Part shown: one piece after another, positions 10,542 to 18,948 of the stretch
Layout of the letters: each line of letters begins with the position of its first letter
How positions within the stretch are numbered: position 1 is the first letter of the stretch
Source: Pyruvatibacter mobilis
GTDB lineage: Bacteria; Pseudomonadota; Alphaproteobacteria; CGMCC-115125
Direction of reading: 5' to 3'
Assembly: GCF_012848855.1 (NCBI RefSeq)
Contig: NZ_CP051630.1
Coordinates: forward strand, 785,501 to 849,500
Length of the DNA stretch: 64,000 nt
Position numbers and translations under genes: made by a program
Notes under the pieces: model-generated
Told to the model about the DNA's origin: nothing
Database searches by the model: none
What the model saw: only the letters and a program-made list of their open reading frames with translations

Positions 10542-11850
10542 TGTTGATGGTCTCCAGATAGATCTTTTCGAGGTTCTCGGCGGTGCGGCTCCACTGGAAC
10601 TCGCGCAGGATGCGGTCGCGGCCGGCAGCGCCGACGCGGTCCCGCAGGTCCTTGTCATCGAGAAGGGTGGAGATGGCCTTGGCCAGCGCCTCCGGGTTGG
10701 AATTGGGTACCACCATGGCGGCATCGCCGGCGACTTCCGGAAGCGAGCCGCCATCGGTGGAGATCACCGGGGCGCCGCAGGCCATGGCCTCACCGCACGG
10801 GAAGCCGAAGCCTTCATAGACTGATGGCGAGATGGCGATGGTTGCTTCCGCATACATGCGGGTGATGTCTTCGTCGGTGAGGCCGCCGGAGACGAATTTC
10901 ACCTTGTCCTTGATGCCGCGGCGCTCAAGCTCGCGCGAGGTGTTGCCTTCGCGCAGGGAGCCGATGACGACGAGTTCAAGGTCCGGGTATTTCGGCAGCA
11001 GCTGATCGTAGGCGCGGATCAGATAGATCAGGCCCTTCAGGGGCACGTCAGCGCTGGCACAGGCGATAAGGCGGTTCGGCTTGCGCTCGATCTCCGGCAT
11101 GGGACGCCATTGCTCGGTGTCGATGCCGTGATAGCAGAGCTGCAGCCTGTTCGGGTCGAGGCCGAAATCCTTCGACACGTCATGCAGGGTGGACTTGGAT
11201 ACCACGATCAGGTCTTCCAGCTCGCGGGCGACCTTGATCTGCATGTTGAGGAAGGAATACCAGCGCCACTTCAAGAAGGCGTAGAACGGGTTGGGCGCGT
11301 GCTTGATGTCGATGCGCCGGTCACGGGTGATGGGGTGATGGATCGTGCCCAGCACCGGCATGCCCATGTCGCGCATCTTCAAAAGGCCCCAGCACAGGGT
11401 CTGGTTGTCGTGCACGATGTCGTAGTCGTTGACGCGGGTGCGGGCCCAGCGCGCCATGCGCTCGCCGAAGGTGTAGGGCTCCGGGAAGCCGCCGGAATTG
11501 TGCAGCCACCATTCCTTCACATCCAGCCCGTCGCGGATCTTGCCGGACCACAGCGCCTTGATCGGGTGCGGATCGGCATAGAGGTCGAGCGACGGCATCT
11601 TGATGAGGCGGCAGCGCGGGTCCAGCACCGGGTAGGGCTGGCCGGAGATGACGTCGATCTCGTGGCCGCGATCCGCCAGCGCCTTCGTGATCAGGCGCAT
11701 ATAGACGCCCTGACCGCCGGTGGTGGGGTTCGAGCGGTAGCTCGGCATCAGCATGCGAAGGGGGCGGTCGATGCCGGGGCGGGCGCGCTGGTCGACAGGG
11801 TCGCGCGGCTCGAACTCGGGCATCTCAGCGCGCGTCAGCGCCTGGCTCAT
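10513..11850 (-). CDS. Glycosyltransferase family 4
   Basis: A 445-residue GT-B fold enzyme. The N-terminal acceptor domain has MLMPSYRSNPTTGGQGVYM, and the C-terminal nucleotide-sugar domain has the family 4 motif SPSVYEGFGFPCGEAMACG (E-x7-E) followed by VISTDGGSLPEVAGDAA. It would transfer a sugar from a nucleotide donor to a surface or lipid acceptor in the cytoplasm. It is the first gene of the three-gene minus-strand set with a methyltransferase and the QW toroid protein. There is no membrane segment. The acceptor and sugar cannot be told from sequence. Confidence 0.88.
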   Translation of the reverse strand: MSQALTRAEMPEFEPRDPVDQRARPGIDRPLRMLMPSYRSNPTTGGQGVYMRLITKALADRGHEIDVISGQPYPVLDPRCRLIKMPSLDLYADPHPIKALWSGKIRDGLDVKEWWLHNSGGFPEPYTFGERMARWARTRVNDYDIVHDNQTLCWGLLKMRDMGMPVLGTIHHPITRDRRIDIKHAPNPFYAFLKWRWYSFLNMQIKVARELEDLIVVSKSTLHDVSKDFGLDPNRLQLCYHGIDTEQWRPMPEIERKPNRLIACASADVPLKGLIYLIRAYDQLLPKYPDLELVVIGSLREGNTSRELERRGIKDKVKFVSGGLTDEDITRMYAEATIAISPSVYEGFGFPCGEAMACGAPVISTDGGSLPEVAGDAAMVVPNSNPEALAKAISTLLDDKDLRDRVGAAGRDRILREFQWSRTAENLEKIYLETINSAHGRLRQA

Positions 11851-12144
11851 ATGGCCTTACTCCTCACGGCGGCGCGTCGCCGGTGCCTTCCAAAGGGAAC
11901 GGGCAGGCGCCGCTTACAAATATCTGGCGGGAAAACCCACGAAAAAAGAAAACATGCCAAGGGATCAACGCTGCTTTGGCGTGAATGGCCAAGGCGAATA
12001 TCCGGCATGTTGCGGCGGGATCATACCGATGTGGGGGGCAGACGCCAAGTCAGCTTACAAAACGGTCAGGAAGCAGCCGTGGCGCTGCGTCCGGCCTTGA
12101 AACCTGCTCCAAACCCGGCCCCAAACCTGGCTGACTTCAGGGCG
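11851..12144. other. Intergenic region with terminator- or attenuator-like structure
   Basis: No coding region is seen. AACATGCC (11951-11958) and GGCATGTT (12004-12011) are inverted repeats enclosing a smaller TTGGC/GCCAA hairpin (about 11976-11992). Read on the minus strand the outer stem is followed by TTTTCTTTTTT, so it could end transcription from the small membrane-protein gene at 12145-12516 or attenuate the glycosyltransferase operon. The loop is long for a simple terminator. Confidence 0.35.
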
Positions 12145-12516
12145 TCAGGCTGCCTGGTCGCCCAGGAAATAGCGGACGAGATCCACATAATCGAAAATCA
12201 GCGACACCAGGATCGTTGCGCCGAGGACGATGAAGTAGCGGCCGGTCCAGGTGCCGGCGGAGAAATGGCCGCGCCGATGCCACAGATAGGCGAGCAGGGG
12301 CGTCCAGATGAGGATGTGCGACAGGCCGAGAATGCGGGTGTAGCCGTAGGTCTCGTAGAGGAACGACATGAAAACGATGTTGACCAACCAGGCCGCCAGC
12401 ACCCAGCGGGCCTCCACCCGGTGAAACACGAACAGGATGGACGCGGTGTTGAGCACCATCATCCAGTAGACCCAGGCCTGCAGCAGCGGGCCCTCGCGGG
12501 CGATATCTTCCATCAT
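12145..12516 (-). CDS. Small integral membrane protein, unknown function
   Basis: A 123-residue hydrophobic protein with four likely transmembrane helices (about 12-32, 38-58, 66-84, 95-115) and no signal peptide. I do not recognise a named family. It begins with two consecutive ATG codons after GGGGGAAC. It lies alone between the NTF2-like gene and the glycosyltransferase set, all on the minus strand. Conserved charged residues such as RVEARW in the first loop and DYVDLVRYF near the C-terminus give no function. Confidence 0.6.
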   Translation of the reverse strand: MMEDIAREGPLLQAWVYWMMVLNTASILFVFHRVEARWVLAAWLVNIVFMSFLYETYGYTRILGLSHILIWTPLLAYLWHRRGHFSAGTWTGRYFIVLGATILVSLIFDYVDLVRYFLGDQAA

Positions 12517-12560
12517 TGGTCCGTTCCCCCATTTGATTGCCCGGCGCCTTGCTTACCGGT

Positions 12561-12614
12561 CAGTTGCCCGACGGCTCAGTTGCCCGACGGCTCAGTTGCC
12601 CGACGGCTCAGTTG
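12561..12614. repeat. Three 16-bp tandem repeats plus a partial copy
   Basis: The unit CAGTTGCCCGACGGCT occurs three times without change at 12561-12576, 12577-12592 and 12593-12608, followed by CAGTTG. The minus-strand NTF2-like gene ends inside it: its TGA is at 12608-12610. Each unit read on the minus strand carries the same TGA, so copy number changes cannot extend the protein. Confidence 0.95.
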
Positions 12615-13036
12615 ATGGTGTCGGGGCCGTCATCGTCTTCTTCCGCCGGCGGATCATTGGCCGGGCCGGCCTGGTGGTGCACCAGCCGCCAGCCGCCGTC
12701 TTTCTCACGGCGGAAGATGTTGGTCGCCAGCAGGAAATCGCCGCCGATGCGTTCGTAGCAAGTCACAATTCCGACAGCGCCGTCGCCGTCCGGTCCCGCG
12801 CCGTGGATCGCCACCTCGGCGGCGGCGGGTGTAATGGCGGGCGGGGCGGGGCCGTCGAAGATCGCCTGGAAGGATCCCAGCACCTCCTCTACGCCCACAA
12901 GTGGCGCCCAGCCGGGATGCAGGCAGCGGACCGTGTCGTCATGGGCCCAGACATTGGCCATGGCGCGCATGTCCTTGTCCGCGAATGCCCTGTAGAAGGC
13001 TTCGTTGGCGAACAGCAGGGCGGCGTGCTGGCTCAT
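12608..13036 (-). CDS. SnoaL/NTF2-like domain protein
   Basis: A 142-residue protein with the cone-shaped NTF2-like pattern: N-terminal helix with ANEAFYRAFADKDMRAM, the VWAHDDTVRCLHPGWAPLVG strand-turn region, and the C-terminal GGWRLVHHQAG strand. This matches SnoaL_3/DUF4440 proteins, which are small-molecule binding or isomerase-like proteins with varied roles. The last 15 residues are acidic and unstructured. It lies 42 bp downstream of the epoxide hydrolase-like gene on the same strand and may be co-transcribed with it. No specific function can be given. Confidence 0.75.
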   Translation of the reverse strand: MSQHAALLFANEAFYRAFADKDMRAMANVWAHDDTVRCLHPGWAPLVGVEEVLGSFQAIFDGPAPPAITPAAAEVAIHGAGPDGDGAVGIVTCYERIGGDFLLATNIFRREKDGGWRLVHHQAGPANDPPAEEDDDGPDTIN

Positions 13037-13078
13037 CTTTGTGTCTCCCGGTCGGGGGCGTGTGTCCTCATTGCGGGC

Positions 13079-14074
13079 TCAGCTGCCGGTGCTGAAGCGG
13101 CGGGTGAGCCAGTCAGTGATGAGGGCGTTGAGTTCATCCGGCTTTTCAGCCTGCGTCCAGTGACCGCAATCGGCAATGACGTGTTTTTCAAGGTCGGGAC
13201 AGAACTGCTCCATGCCGTCGGTCAGCTCCGGGCGCAGCACCACGTCATTGGCGGCGGAAATCATAAGGCAGGGCACGTCCACGCGGTCCGGCAGGTTTTC
13301 GGAGCGCTGCCAGTTGCGGGTGAAATTGCGGTACCAGTTGAGGCCACCGGTGAACCCCGTGCGGGCAAAGGCGGCCTCATAATAGGCCGCTTCCTCAGGG
13401 GTCAGCAGCGCGTCGCCGCCCCATTCGCTCTCCGGCACCTCGAAGAGCTTGGTAAGGGCAAGGTTCTTTGCCGCGTCAGGCGCGGCCTTGTCGAAATCCT
13501 CCAGCGTCACGGCGCTCTTGCGATACCAGAAGCGCAGGGATTTCGGGATGTCCTTCCCGAACAGCTCATCGGCCACGCCGGGCTGCTGGAAATAGACGAT
13601 ATACATGTCATCGCCATAGGCCTCGCGCATGGCGGTGATGGGCTCGATGGGCCCGCGCGGGATGAAGGGCGTGTTGACGCCGATGACGCCCGCCACGCGG
13701 TCCGGGTGGCGCAGGGGCATCTGCCAGACGACGAAGCCGCCCCAGTCGTGGCCGCAGAAGATAGCCTTGTCGATGCCCATGGCGTCCATCATGGCCACCA
13801 TGTCACCGGTGAGGTGCTTCATGTCATAGGCCTCGACGCCGTCCGGGATGCGGCCGGTTGCAGCATCCACCGTGCGGCCATAGCCGCGCTGGTCCGGCGC
13901 AATGGCGCGGAAGCCCGCAGCGGCCACGGCGGGCAGCTGGTGGCGCCACGAGAAGGCCAGCTCCGGGAAGCCATGGCACATGATGACGGGCAGGCCGGAC
14001 CCCTGCTCATGGATTGCGAGCTTGAGGCCGTTAGCCTCGACAAAGGTCGGTTCGGGAAAGGCGGGGGAACTCAT
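13079..14074 (-). CDS. Alpha/beta hydrolase, epoxide hydrolase-like
   Basis: A 331-residue hydrolase. The oxyanion-hole motif HGFPE (about residue 35), the nucleophile aspartate in GHDWGG (about 108) and the late histidine in DCGHWTQ (about 306) follow the epoxide hydrolase/haloalkane dehalogenase pattern. HGFPELAFSWRHQ is the typical soluble epoxide hydrolase form. It would open epoxides to diols through an ester intermediate. It is followed by an NTF2-like gene. Several limonene-type epoxide hydrolases have an NTF2 fold, but nothing shows that the neighbour has that activity. Confidence 0.85.
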   Translation of the reverse strand: MSSPAFPEPTFVEANGLKLAIHEQGSGLPVIMCHGFPELAFSWRHQLPAVAAAGFRAIAPDQRGYGRTVDAATGRIPDGVEAYDMKHLTGDMVAMMDAMGIDKAIFCGHDWGGFVVWQMPLRHPDRVAGVIGVNTPFIPRGPIEPITAMREAYGDDMYIVYFQQPGVADELFGKDIPKSLRFWYRKSAVTLEDFDKAAPDAAKNLALTKLFEVPESEWGGDALLTPEEAAYYEAAFARTGFTGGLNWYRNFTRNWQRSENLPDRVDVPCLMISAANDVVLRPELTDGMEQFCPDLEKHVIADCGHWTQAEKPDELNALITDWLTRRFSTGS

Positions 14075-14239
14075 GGGCTGCAGGCTTCCTGGGCATTGGA
14101 TCTGTTTTCTGGTGCCGGAAGGCTGCGGGGGCAGGGGGCGTGCGTCAAGCCGCGGATGAGGCGCCCCGTGCGGGGGATTGCGGGTCTCTCATGGGCTGAC
14201 GCGTGCGCGGCAGGGTGCATTGCCGAGCCCCATAAATGG

Positions 14240-14273
14240 AAAAACCGGCGGCGCCCCAAAGGGCTCCGCCGGT
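14240..14273 (-). terminator. Rho-independent terminator after the histone H1-like gene
   Basis: ACCGGCGG (14244-14251) pairs with CCGCCGGT (14266-14273), with further inner GCCC/GGGC pairing. On the minus strand the stem is followed by TTTTT (14244-14240). It lies 60 bp past the stop of the lysine/alanine-rich gene. Confidence 0.85.
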
Positions 14274-14332
14274 CTGTCCAGTGCTTCGTCAGCCTATCTG
14301 GACTTGGCACTTGGTGGTGCCAACAGTTCCTT

Positions 14333-14764
14333 TCAGCCGCGACGACGCGTCGTCGTCTTCCGCGCAGCCGTCTTCTTCTTGGCTGCGGGACGCTTGGCGG
14401 CCGTCTTCTTCTTCGCGGTGGTCTTCTTCTTCACCGCGGCCTTCTTCTTGGCGGCAGGGCGCTTGGCAGCCGTTTTCTTCTTCGCGGCGGTCTTCTTCTT
14501 CACCGCGGTTTTCTTCTTGGCGGCGGGGCGCTTGGCAGCCGTTTTCTTCTTAACGGCGGTCTTCTTCTTCGCAGCCGTCTTCTTCTTGGCTGCGGGGCGC
14601 TTGGCCGCCGTCTTCTTCTTCGCGGTGGTCTTCTTCTTCACCGCGGCTTTCCGCTTCGGTGCCGCCTTCTTCACGGTCTTTTTGGCCGTGGTCTTCTTAG
14701 CGGTGGTTTTCTTCTTCGCCGTCGTCTTCTTCTTGGCGGCGGTCTTCTTCTTAGCAACTGCCAT
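14333..14764 (-). CDS. Histone H1-like lysine/alanine-rich DNA-binding protein
   Basis: A 143-residue protein made almost entirely of K, A, T, P and R in degenerate repeats of the type KKKTAAK and AAKRPAAKKKTA. This resembles the C-terminal tails of eukaryotic H1 and the bacterial HC1/HC2, BphA-like and AlgP-type proteins, which bind DNA without a folded domain and compact the nucleoid. The ATG at 14764 follows GGAGAGGA by 6 bp. The repeats make the gene prone to slippage and length changes. It is monocistronic: its own terminator follows and a long gene-free region precedes it. Confidence 0.8.
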   Translation of the reverse strand: MAVAKKKTAAKKKTTAKKKTTAKKTTAKKTVKKAAPKRKAAVKKKTTAKKKTAAKRPAAKKKTAAKKKTAVKKKTAAKRPAAKKKTAVKKKTAAKKKTAAKRPAAKKKAAVKKKTTAKKKTAAKRPAAKKKTAARKTTTRRRG

Positions 14765-15352
14765 TGGGTCCTCTCCCACTTAAAAGTCTCGTGTCACCCC
14801 AGAACACAGGTAGCTGGTGGCGTCTTGCCGGGTATTCCGGCCCATGGGCCGACAACTTCCAGATGAAGACGCACGCCGGCGTAAGCGAATAACGCACAAG
14901 GACGAGTAAGTGCTTGTGGTTAACAGAGTGTTATTCGTTGCGGGCGTTTCGCAAGCAGGTGCAAGGGGTTAGAGCGTTTGCAGGCGGCTTTGCAGTGCAT
15001 TGCGGATGCTGCGCGGCAGGTGGAATGCATCTGCATTGGTGCTCGACTTGAGGTGCCGGGTGCGAGTGTTGCCATTCCTCTGTGTGCGGAGGAAAAACGC
15101 GCAAAGGCAGCAAAACACTGGCGTTCACGCAAATGCGATCTCGCGGGAGCGGCGTCCCTGTGGATCAAATCCGGGGCTAAGGCCTTGGCTGCGCTGCGGC
15201 ATTCAAAAGCTATGCACAGGGCTGTGGCGCAGATGCATCACTTGTTTTGCCAAAACGCGTGTTGCCGCATCGGGGTGCGTATTGCAGCGCGCCTTTTTGC
15301 ATTTTGACGTGAATTGATTCGCACGCATGTGCACGGCAGCGCGCAAAACAAA
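14765..15352. other. Gene-free region between the H1-like gene and the acyl-CoA synthetase
   Basis: About 590 bp hold no convincing coding region; the short open frames on both strands are cysteine/arginine-rich and look like nothing known. CGAATAAC (14886-14893) and GTTATTCG (14931-14938) form an 8-bp inverted repeat about 120 bp upstream of the H1-like start and could be a regulator site. The rest contains many TGC-rich short repeats without clear structure. Confidence 0.4.
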
Positions 15353-15378
15353 CGGCGCGGCAGATGACTGCCGCGCCG
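15349..15378 (-). terminator. Rho-independent terminator after the acyl-CoA synthetase gene
   Basis: CGGCGCGGCA (15353-15362) and TGCCGCGCCG (15369-15378) form a perfect 10-bp stem with a 6-nt loop. On the minus strand it runs into TTTGTTTTG. It lies 25 bp past the stop at 15404. Confidence 0.82.
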
Positions 15379-15403
15379 CGTTGTCGTTCGAATGGGAAGG
15401 GGA

Positions 15404-17161
15404 TCAGACGAGACCCCACTCCTCGCGCAGCTGACGCTTCAGGATCTTGCCGTTGGCATTGCGTGGCAGCGGCTCTGTGCGCAGCTCGATCTTCACCGGC
15501 ACCTTGAAGGCTGCGAGATGCTGACGGACATAGGTCTGCAGATCACCTTCGGTAACGCTGGAACCCGGCGTGACCTGGACCACCGCGCCGACTTCTTCGC
15601 CCAACACCTTGTGGGGGATGCCGATGACGGCGGCGTCCATCACGTCCGCATGGGAATAAAGGGCGTCTTCCACTTCCACGCAGTACACGTTCTCACCACC
15701 GCGGATGAGCATGTCCTTGGCGCGGTCGAGGATGTAGATGAAGCCTTCCTCGTCGATGCGGGCGAGGTCGCCGGTGTGCAGCCAGCCATCGGTGAAGCTT
15801 TCAGCGGTTGCTTCCGGCTTGTTCCAATAGCCCTTCACGACGTTGGGGCCGTAGATCCACAGTTCACCGACAGACCCGGTCGGCAGTTCGTTGCCGTTTT
15901 CGTCCACGACCTTGGCGTCGCAGACCGGCAGCACAGGGCCGCAGCTTTCGGGCTTGGCCTGGTACTCAAAGCCCGCGTTCTGGCTCGAGGCGGCCGAGGT
16001 TTCGGTGAGACCGTACCCATTGGCGGCGGAAGAGGCGGGGAACAGGGTCTTGATCTTCTGCACCAGTTCAGGCGCGGCCGGCGCACCGCCATACCCGACG
16101 GAGACGACGCTGGAGGTGTCGTACTTGTCGAAGTCCGGATGCTCGACCACCTGCCACACCATGGCGGGCACGCCGCCGAAGGAGTTGATCTTCTCGCGCT
16201 CGATGAGTTCCAGCGCGCGGGTGGGGTCCCACTTGAACATCATCACCAGCTTGTTGCCGGAGGTGAGGTTGCCGCACAGGATGGCGTGCAGGCCCGTTGC
16301 GTGGAACAGCGGCACGGACAGAAGCATGGACCGCTTGGGCATGTTCTCCGGGTCCGGCAGGGGCTGGCCGTAGCGCAGCAACTGACGCACCGGCGCGATG
16401 CCGAGGCCGACGACGTTGCCGCAGATATTGCGCTGGGTGCCAAGCGCGCCCTTGGGGCGGCCGGTGGTGCCGGAGGTGTACATGATGGTGGCGTCGTCCT
16501 CGGGGTCGAGGGCAACGTCCGGCATGTCCTGCTCCGGCAGCTTGGCGTAATCCGCATGCGGGCACAGCACCTCTTCGAAGCGCTCAACCGTGGCATCGGT
16601 GTCCGGCAGCTTCGAGGCGCGGGCGGCGATCACGGACTTGATGCCCAGGCGCTTGGCGAAGGGCGTAATGGAGAAGGCGCGTTCCTCGTCCACGAAGACG
16701 ATGGAAGTGCCTGAATCCTCGAGGCCGTATTCCAGTTCCTCGCCGGTCCACCAGGAATTGAGCGGCACCATGACGGCGCCGATGATGGCGCCGGCGAAAA
16801 ACGCGATCGGCCATTCGGGGTAGTTGCGCATGGCGATGGCCACGCGGTCACCCTTCTGGACGCCGTACTTGTCCTTGAGGATGTGCGACAGCGCGATGGC
16901 GGCCTTGTGGAACTCCGCATAGGTCATGCGGTCGTCTTCATAGACAACGAATTCCTGGTCACCGTGATCCTTCACGACCGAGAACAGCTCGCGCAGGTTC
17001 TGCTTGGCTTCCTTCCAGACCCGCATCTTGAGGCCACGGACCTCAGTCTCTTCCATTGCGAAGGGGGTGCCGGGGGACGTCATCAGCGCATGGGCGTCCG
17101 CGACGCTCATGATCGGCTCGGACGGAACTTCCGGGGCTGCGGTTTCGGCGGCTTCACTCAT
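15404..17161 (-). CDS. Acyl-CoA synthetase (AMP-forming, FadD-like)
   Basis: A 585-residue adenylate-forming enzyme. The P-loop YTSGTTGRPKGA (about residue 225), NGYGLTET, the ATP motif DGWLHTGDLARID and the C-terminal lysine motif PRNANGKILKRQL are all present, as in acyl-CoA synthetases. It would activate a carboxylic or fatty acid with ATP and CoA. The start ATG 17161 has AGGGAGA upstream; the longer frame to 17248 is not needed. The substrate cannot be read from sequence; the length fits medium/long-chain enzymes with an N-terminal extension of about 40 residues. It is transcribed alone. Confidence 0.88.
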   Translation of the reverse strand: MSEAAETAAPEVPSEPIMSVADAHALMTSPGTPFAMEETEVRGLKMRVWKEAKQNLRELFSVVKDHGDQEFVVYEDDRMTYAEFHKAAIALSHILKDKYGVQKGDRVAIAMRNYPEWPIAFFAGAIIGAVMVPLNSWWTGEELEYGLEDSGTSIVFVDEERAFSITPFAKRLGIKSVIAARASKLPDTDATVERFEEVLCPHADYAKLPEQDMPDVALDPEDDATIMYTSGTTGRPKGALGTQRNICGNVVGLGIAPVRQLLRYGQPLPDPENMPKRSMLLSVPLFHATGLHAILCGNLTSGNKLVMMFKWDPTRALELIEREKINSFGGVPAMVWQVVEHPDFDKYDTSSVVSVGYGGAPAAPELVQKIKTLFPASSAANGYGLTETSAASSQNAGFEYQAKPESCGPVLPVCDAKVVDENGNELPTGSVGELWIYGPNVVKGYWNKPEATAESFTDGWLHTGDLARIDEEGFIYILDRAKDMLIRGGENVYCVEVEDALYSHADVMDAAVIGIPHKVLGEEVGAVVQVTPGSSVTEGDLQTYVRQHLAAFKVPVKIELRTEPLPRNANGKILKRQLREEWGLV

Positions 17162-17318
17162 GCCTATCTCCCTGAAAAAACACACTAATTTCGCGGAAAA
17201 CGCCCGCGATTTTGCGCGGACCATATACAAAGATGACGTGGGAGTCATCGGGTATGGCGCAACTACGCAGCCTGAAGCTGCTCCGGGCGGGGCAGGCGGC
17301 GGCGAAAGCCTTTTGGAA

Positions 17319-17696
17319 TCAGGCCTTAAATCTGACCGCGGTCCAGAAAAGGGCCGCCCAGCCGATCAGAAAGGCGACGCCGCCCACGGGCGTCAGCATC
17401 ACCAGCGCGCGGCTTTCGGTCAGCCCATAGACATAGAGCGTGCCGGAGAACAGCAGGATGCCGGCAAGGAAAGCCCACCCGGCCAGGGTGACGCTGGCCT
17501 GGCTGATGGCTGAGTGGCTTGTGAGCCAGGCAACGGCAATGAGCGCGAGCGCATGAAACATGTGGTAGCGCGCGCCGGTCTCGAAGGCGGCAAGAGCCCG
17601 CTCAGCGACGCGGCCTTCAAGGCCGTGCGCGGCGAAGGCCCCCGCCATGACCGCGATGAAGCCGTTGAGGGCGGCGAGGGCAAGCCAGAGTTTCAT
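17319..17696 (-). CDS. DUF423 membrane protein (YgdD family)
   Basis: A 125-residue inner-membrane protein with four predicted helices. It has the family hallmark GAFAAHGLE near residue 20 and GARYHMFHALALI, and a C-terminal LTPVGGVAFLIGWAALFW. The molecular function of DUF423 proteins is not established. The ATG at 17696 gives the usual length and is preferred to a TTG at 17717. It is divergent from the MFS gene at 17776. Confidence 0.88.
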   Translation of the reverse strand: MKLWLALAALNGFIAVMAGAFAAHGLEGRVAERALAAFETGARYHMFHALALIAVAWLTSHSAISQASVTLAGWAFLAGILLFSGTLYVYGLTESRALVMLTPVGGVAFLIGWAALFWTAVRFKA

Positions 17697-17775
17697 GAGG
17701 CGAGGTCTTTCAATCAAAGTCAGAGGGCGCGTGTGGCTGATTGCGGCGGATGAAAATACCGCCTAAGGCAAAATA

Positions 17776-18948
17776 ATGACCATGTCGCTTGAGCAGCGCT
17801 ATGCCTTTGCCTATGGGGCCATCTTCCTCGCCATGGGCACGTTCCTGCCGTACTTCCCGGTATGGCTGAAGAGCCATGGGCTGAGTGCCTATGAGATCGG
17901 GCTGCTGCTGGGCATTTCCGGTGTGGTGCGCATTGCCACCATGCCGGTGATTGCCTATCTGGCTGACCGGGCCGGCCAGCCGGTGTTTACCCTGCGGCTG
18001 CTGACCCTCGTGGCGCTGGTGTGCAATTGCGCCTATCTGGCCACCGGCAGCTTCTGGCCGATCCTTGCGGTGCTGATGGTGATGACGGTGGTGGGGCCGC
18101 CGATCATGCCGATGACAGACGCGCTGGCGATGCGCGACAGCGAGGCGGGCAAACTCTCCTATGGGCGGGCGCGGGCCTGGGGCTCGGTGGCTTTCATCAT
18201 CGCCAATTTGGTGGTGGGCGGGCTGCTGGGCAGTCTTGGTGCCAATGTGGTGATCTGGACGGTGATTGGCGCAGGCGTGTTCAACTTCATTGCCTATCTC
18301 CTGCTCACCGATGCGCCGGATACGGAGCGTCAGGTCGGCGGTGTGGGGCGGGTGGATATCGCGAGCGCCGTGCGGCTCGTGCGGTCGCCGGTCTTCCTGC
18401 TGTTTGCCTTTGCCTCTGCCGGGGTGCAGGCGACGCACGCGGTCTACTACGCCTTCGGCACGCTGCACTGGCAGGCACTCGGGCTGAGTGACAGCGTGAT
18501 CGGTGCGCTGTGGGCGTGGGCCGTCGTGGTCGAGGTTGCCCTGTTGTGGCAGGCAGCGCCGATCGTCAGGCGGGTGAGCCCGGCGCTGCTTATCCTGCTG
18601 GGAGCCGGGGCGGCGGTCGTGCGCTGGACGGTGATGGCGGTTGATCCGCCGTTCTGGTCGTTGCCGCTGTTGCAATGCCTGCATGCGATGACCTTTGGGC
18701 TGGCGCATCTGGGCATCATGCAGTTTCTCGTGCGGGCGGTGCCGCCGGGGCTCGCCTCCACCGCGCAGAGCGTCTATTCGGCGCTTGCGGGCGGTGTCGT
18801 GATGGCGGGGGCAACCTTCCTGGCAGGGCGTCTTTATGGCGATCACGGTGGGGTGACCTATCTTGCGATGACGGCCCTAGCTGTGCTTGCTTGCGGCGCG
18901 GCCTTGCTTGGCCACCGGACATGGAATGGAGAGCGGATCGATGGGTGA
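17776..18948 (+). CDS. MFS transporter, HcaT/3-phenylpropionate-permease-like
   Basis: A 390-residue protein with about 12 hydrophobic helices. The N-terminal FAYGAIFLAMGTFLPYFPVWLKSHGLSAYEIGLL region and GLAHLGIMQFLVRAVPPG resemble the MFS_1-like/HcaT group, which carries small acids or nucleosides. It is the first gene of a likely operon: its stop overlaps the start of a TauD-type dioxygenase by 8 bp, and an MDR dehydrogenase follows. This suggests import and oxidation of a small organic acid, but the substrate is unknown. Confidence 0.8.
   Translation: MTMSLEQRYAFAYGAIFLAMGTFLPYFPVWLKSHGLSAYEIGLLLGISGVVRIATMPVIAYLADRAGQPVFTLRLLTLVALVCNCAYLATGSFWPILAVLMVMTVVGPPIMPMTDALAMRDSEAGKLSYGRARAWGSVAFIIANLVVGGLLGSLGANVVIWTVIGAGVFNFIAYLLLTDAPDTERQVGGVGRVDIASAVRLVRSPVFLLFAFASAGVQATHAVYYAFGTLHWQALGLSDSVIGALWAWAVVVEVALLWQAAPIVRRVSPALLILLGAGAAVVRWTVMAVDPPFWSLPLLQCLHAMTFGLAHLGIMQFLVRAVPPGLASTAQSVYSALAGGVVMAGATFLAGRLYGDHGGVTYLAMTALAVLACGAALLGHRTWNGERIDG

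Noticed and set aside
12561-12614. Possible CRISPR array
   Set aside because: The 16-bp units are directly joined without spacers and there are no cas genes.
12533-14866. 777-codon plus-strand frame over the tandem repeats, epoxide hydrolase and histone-like genes
   Set aside because: It is antisense to three supported genes; its C-terminal leucine/arginine repeats are only the reverse reading of the lysine/alanine repeats.
14978-15317. Small plus-strand open frames in the gap before the acyl-CoA synthetase
   Set aside because: Two overlapping frames of about 105 codons, rich in Cys, Arg and Ala, without ribosome sites or known domains.
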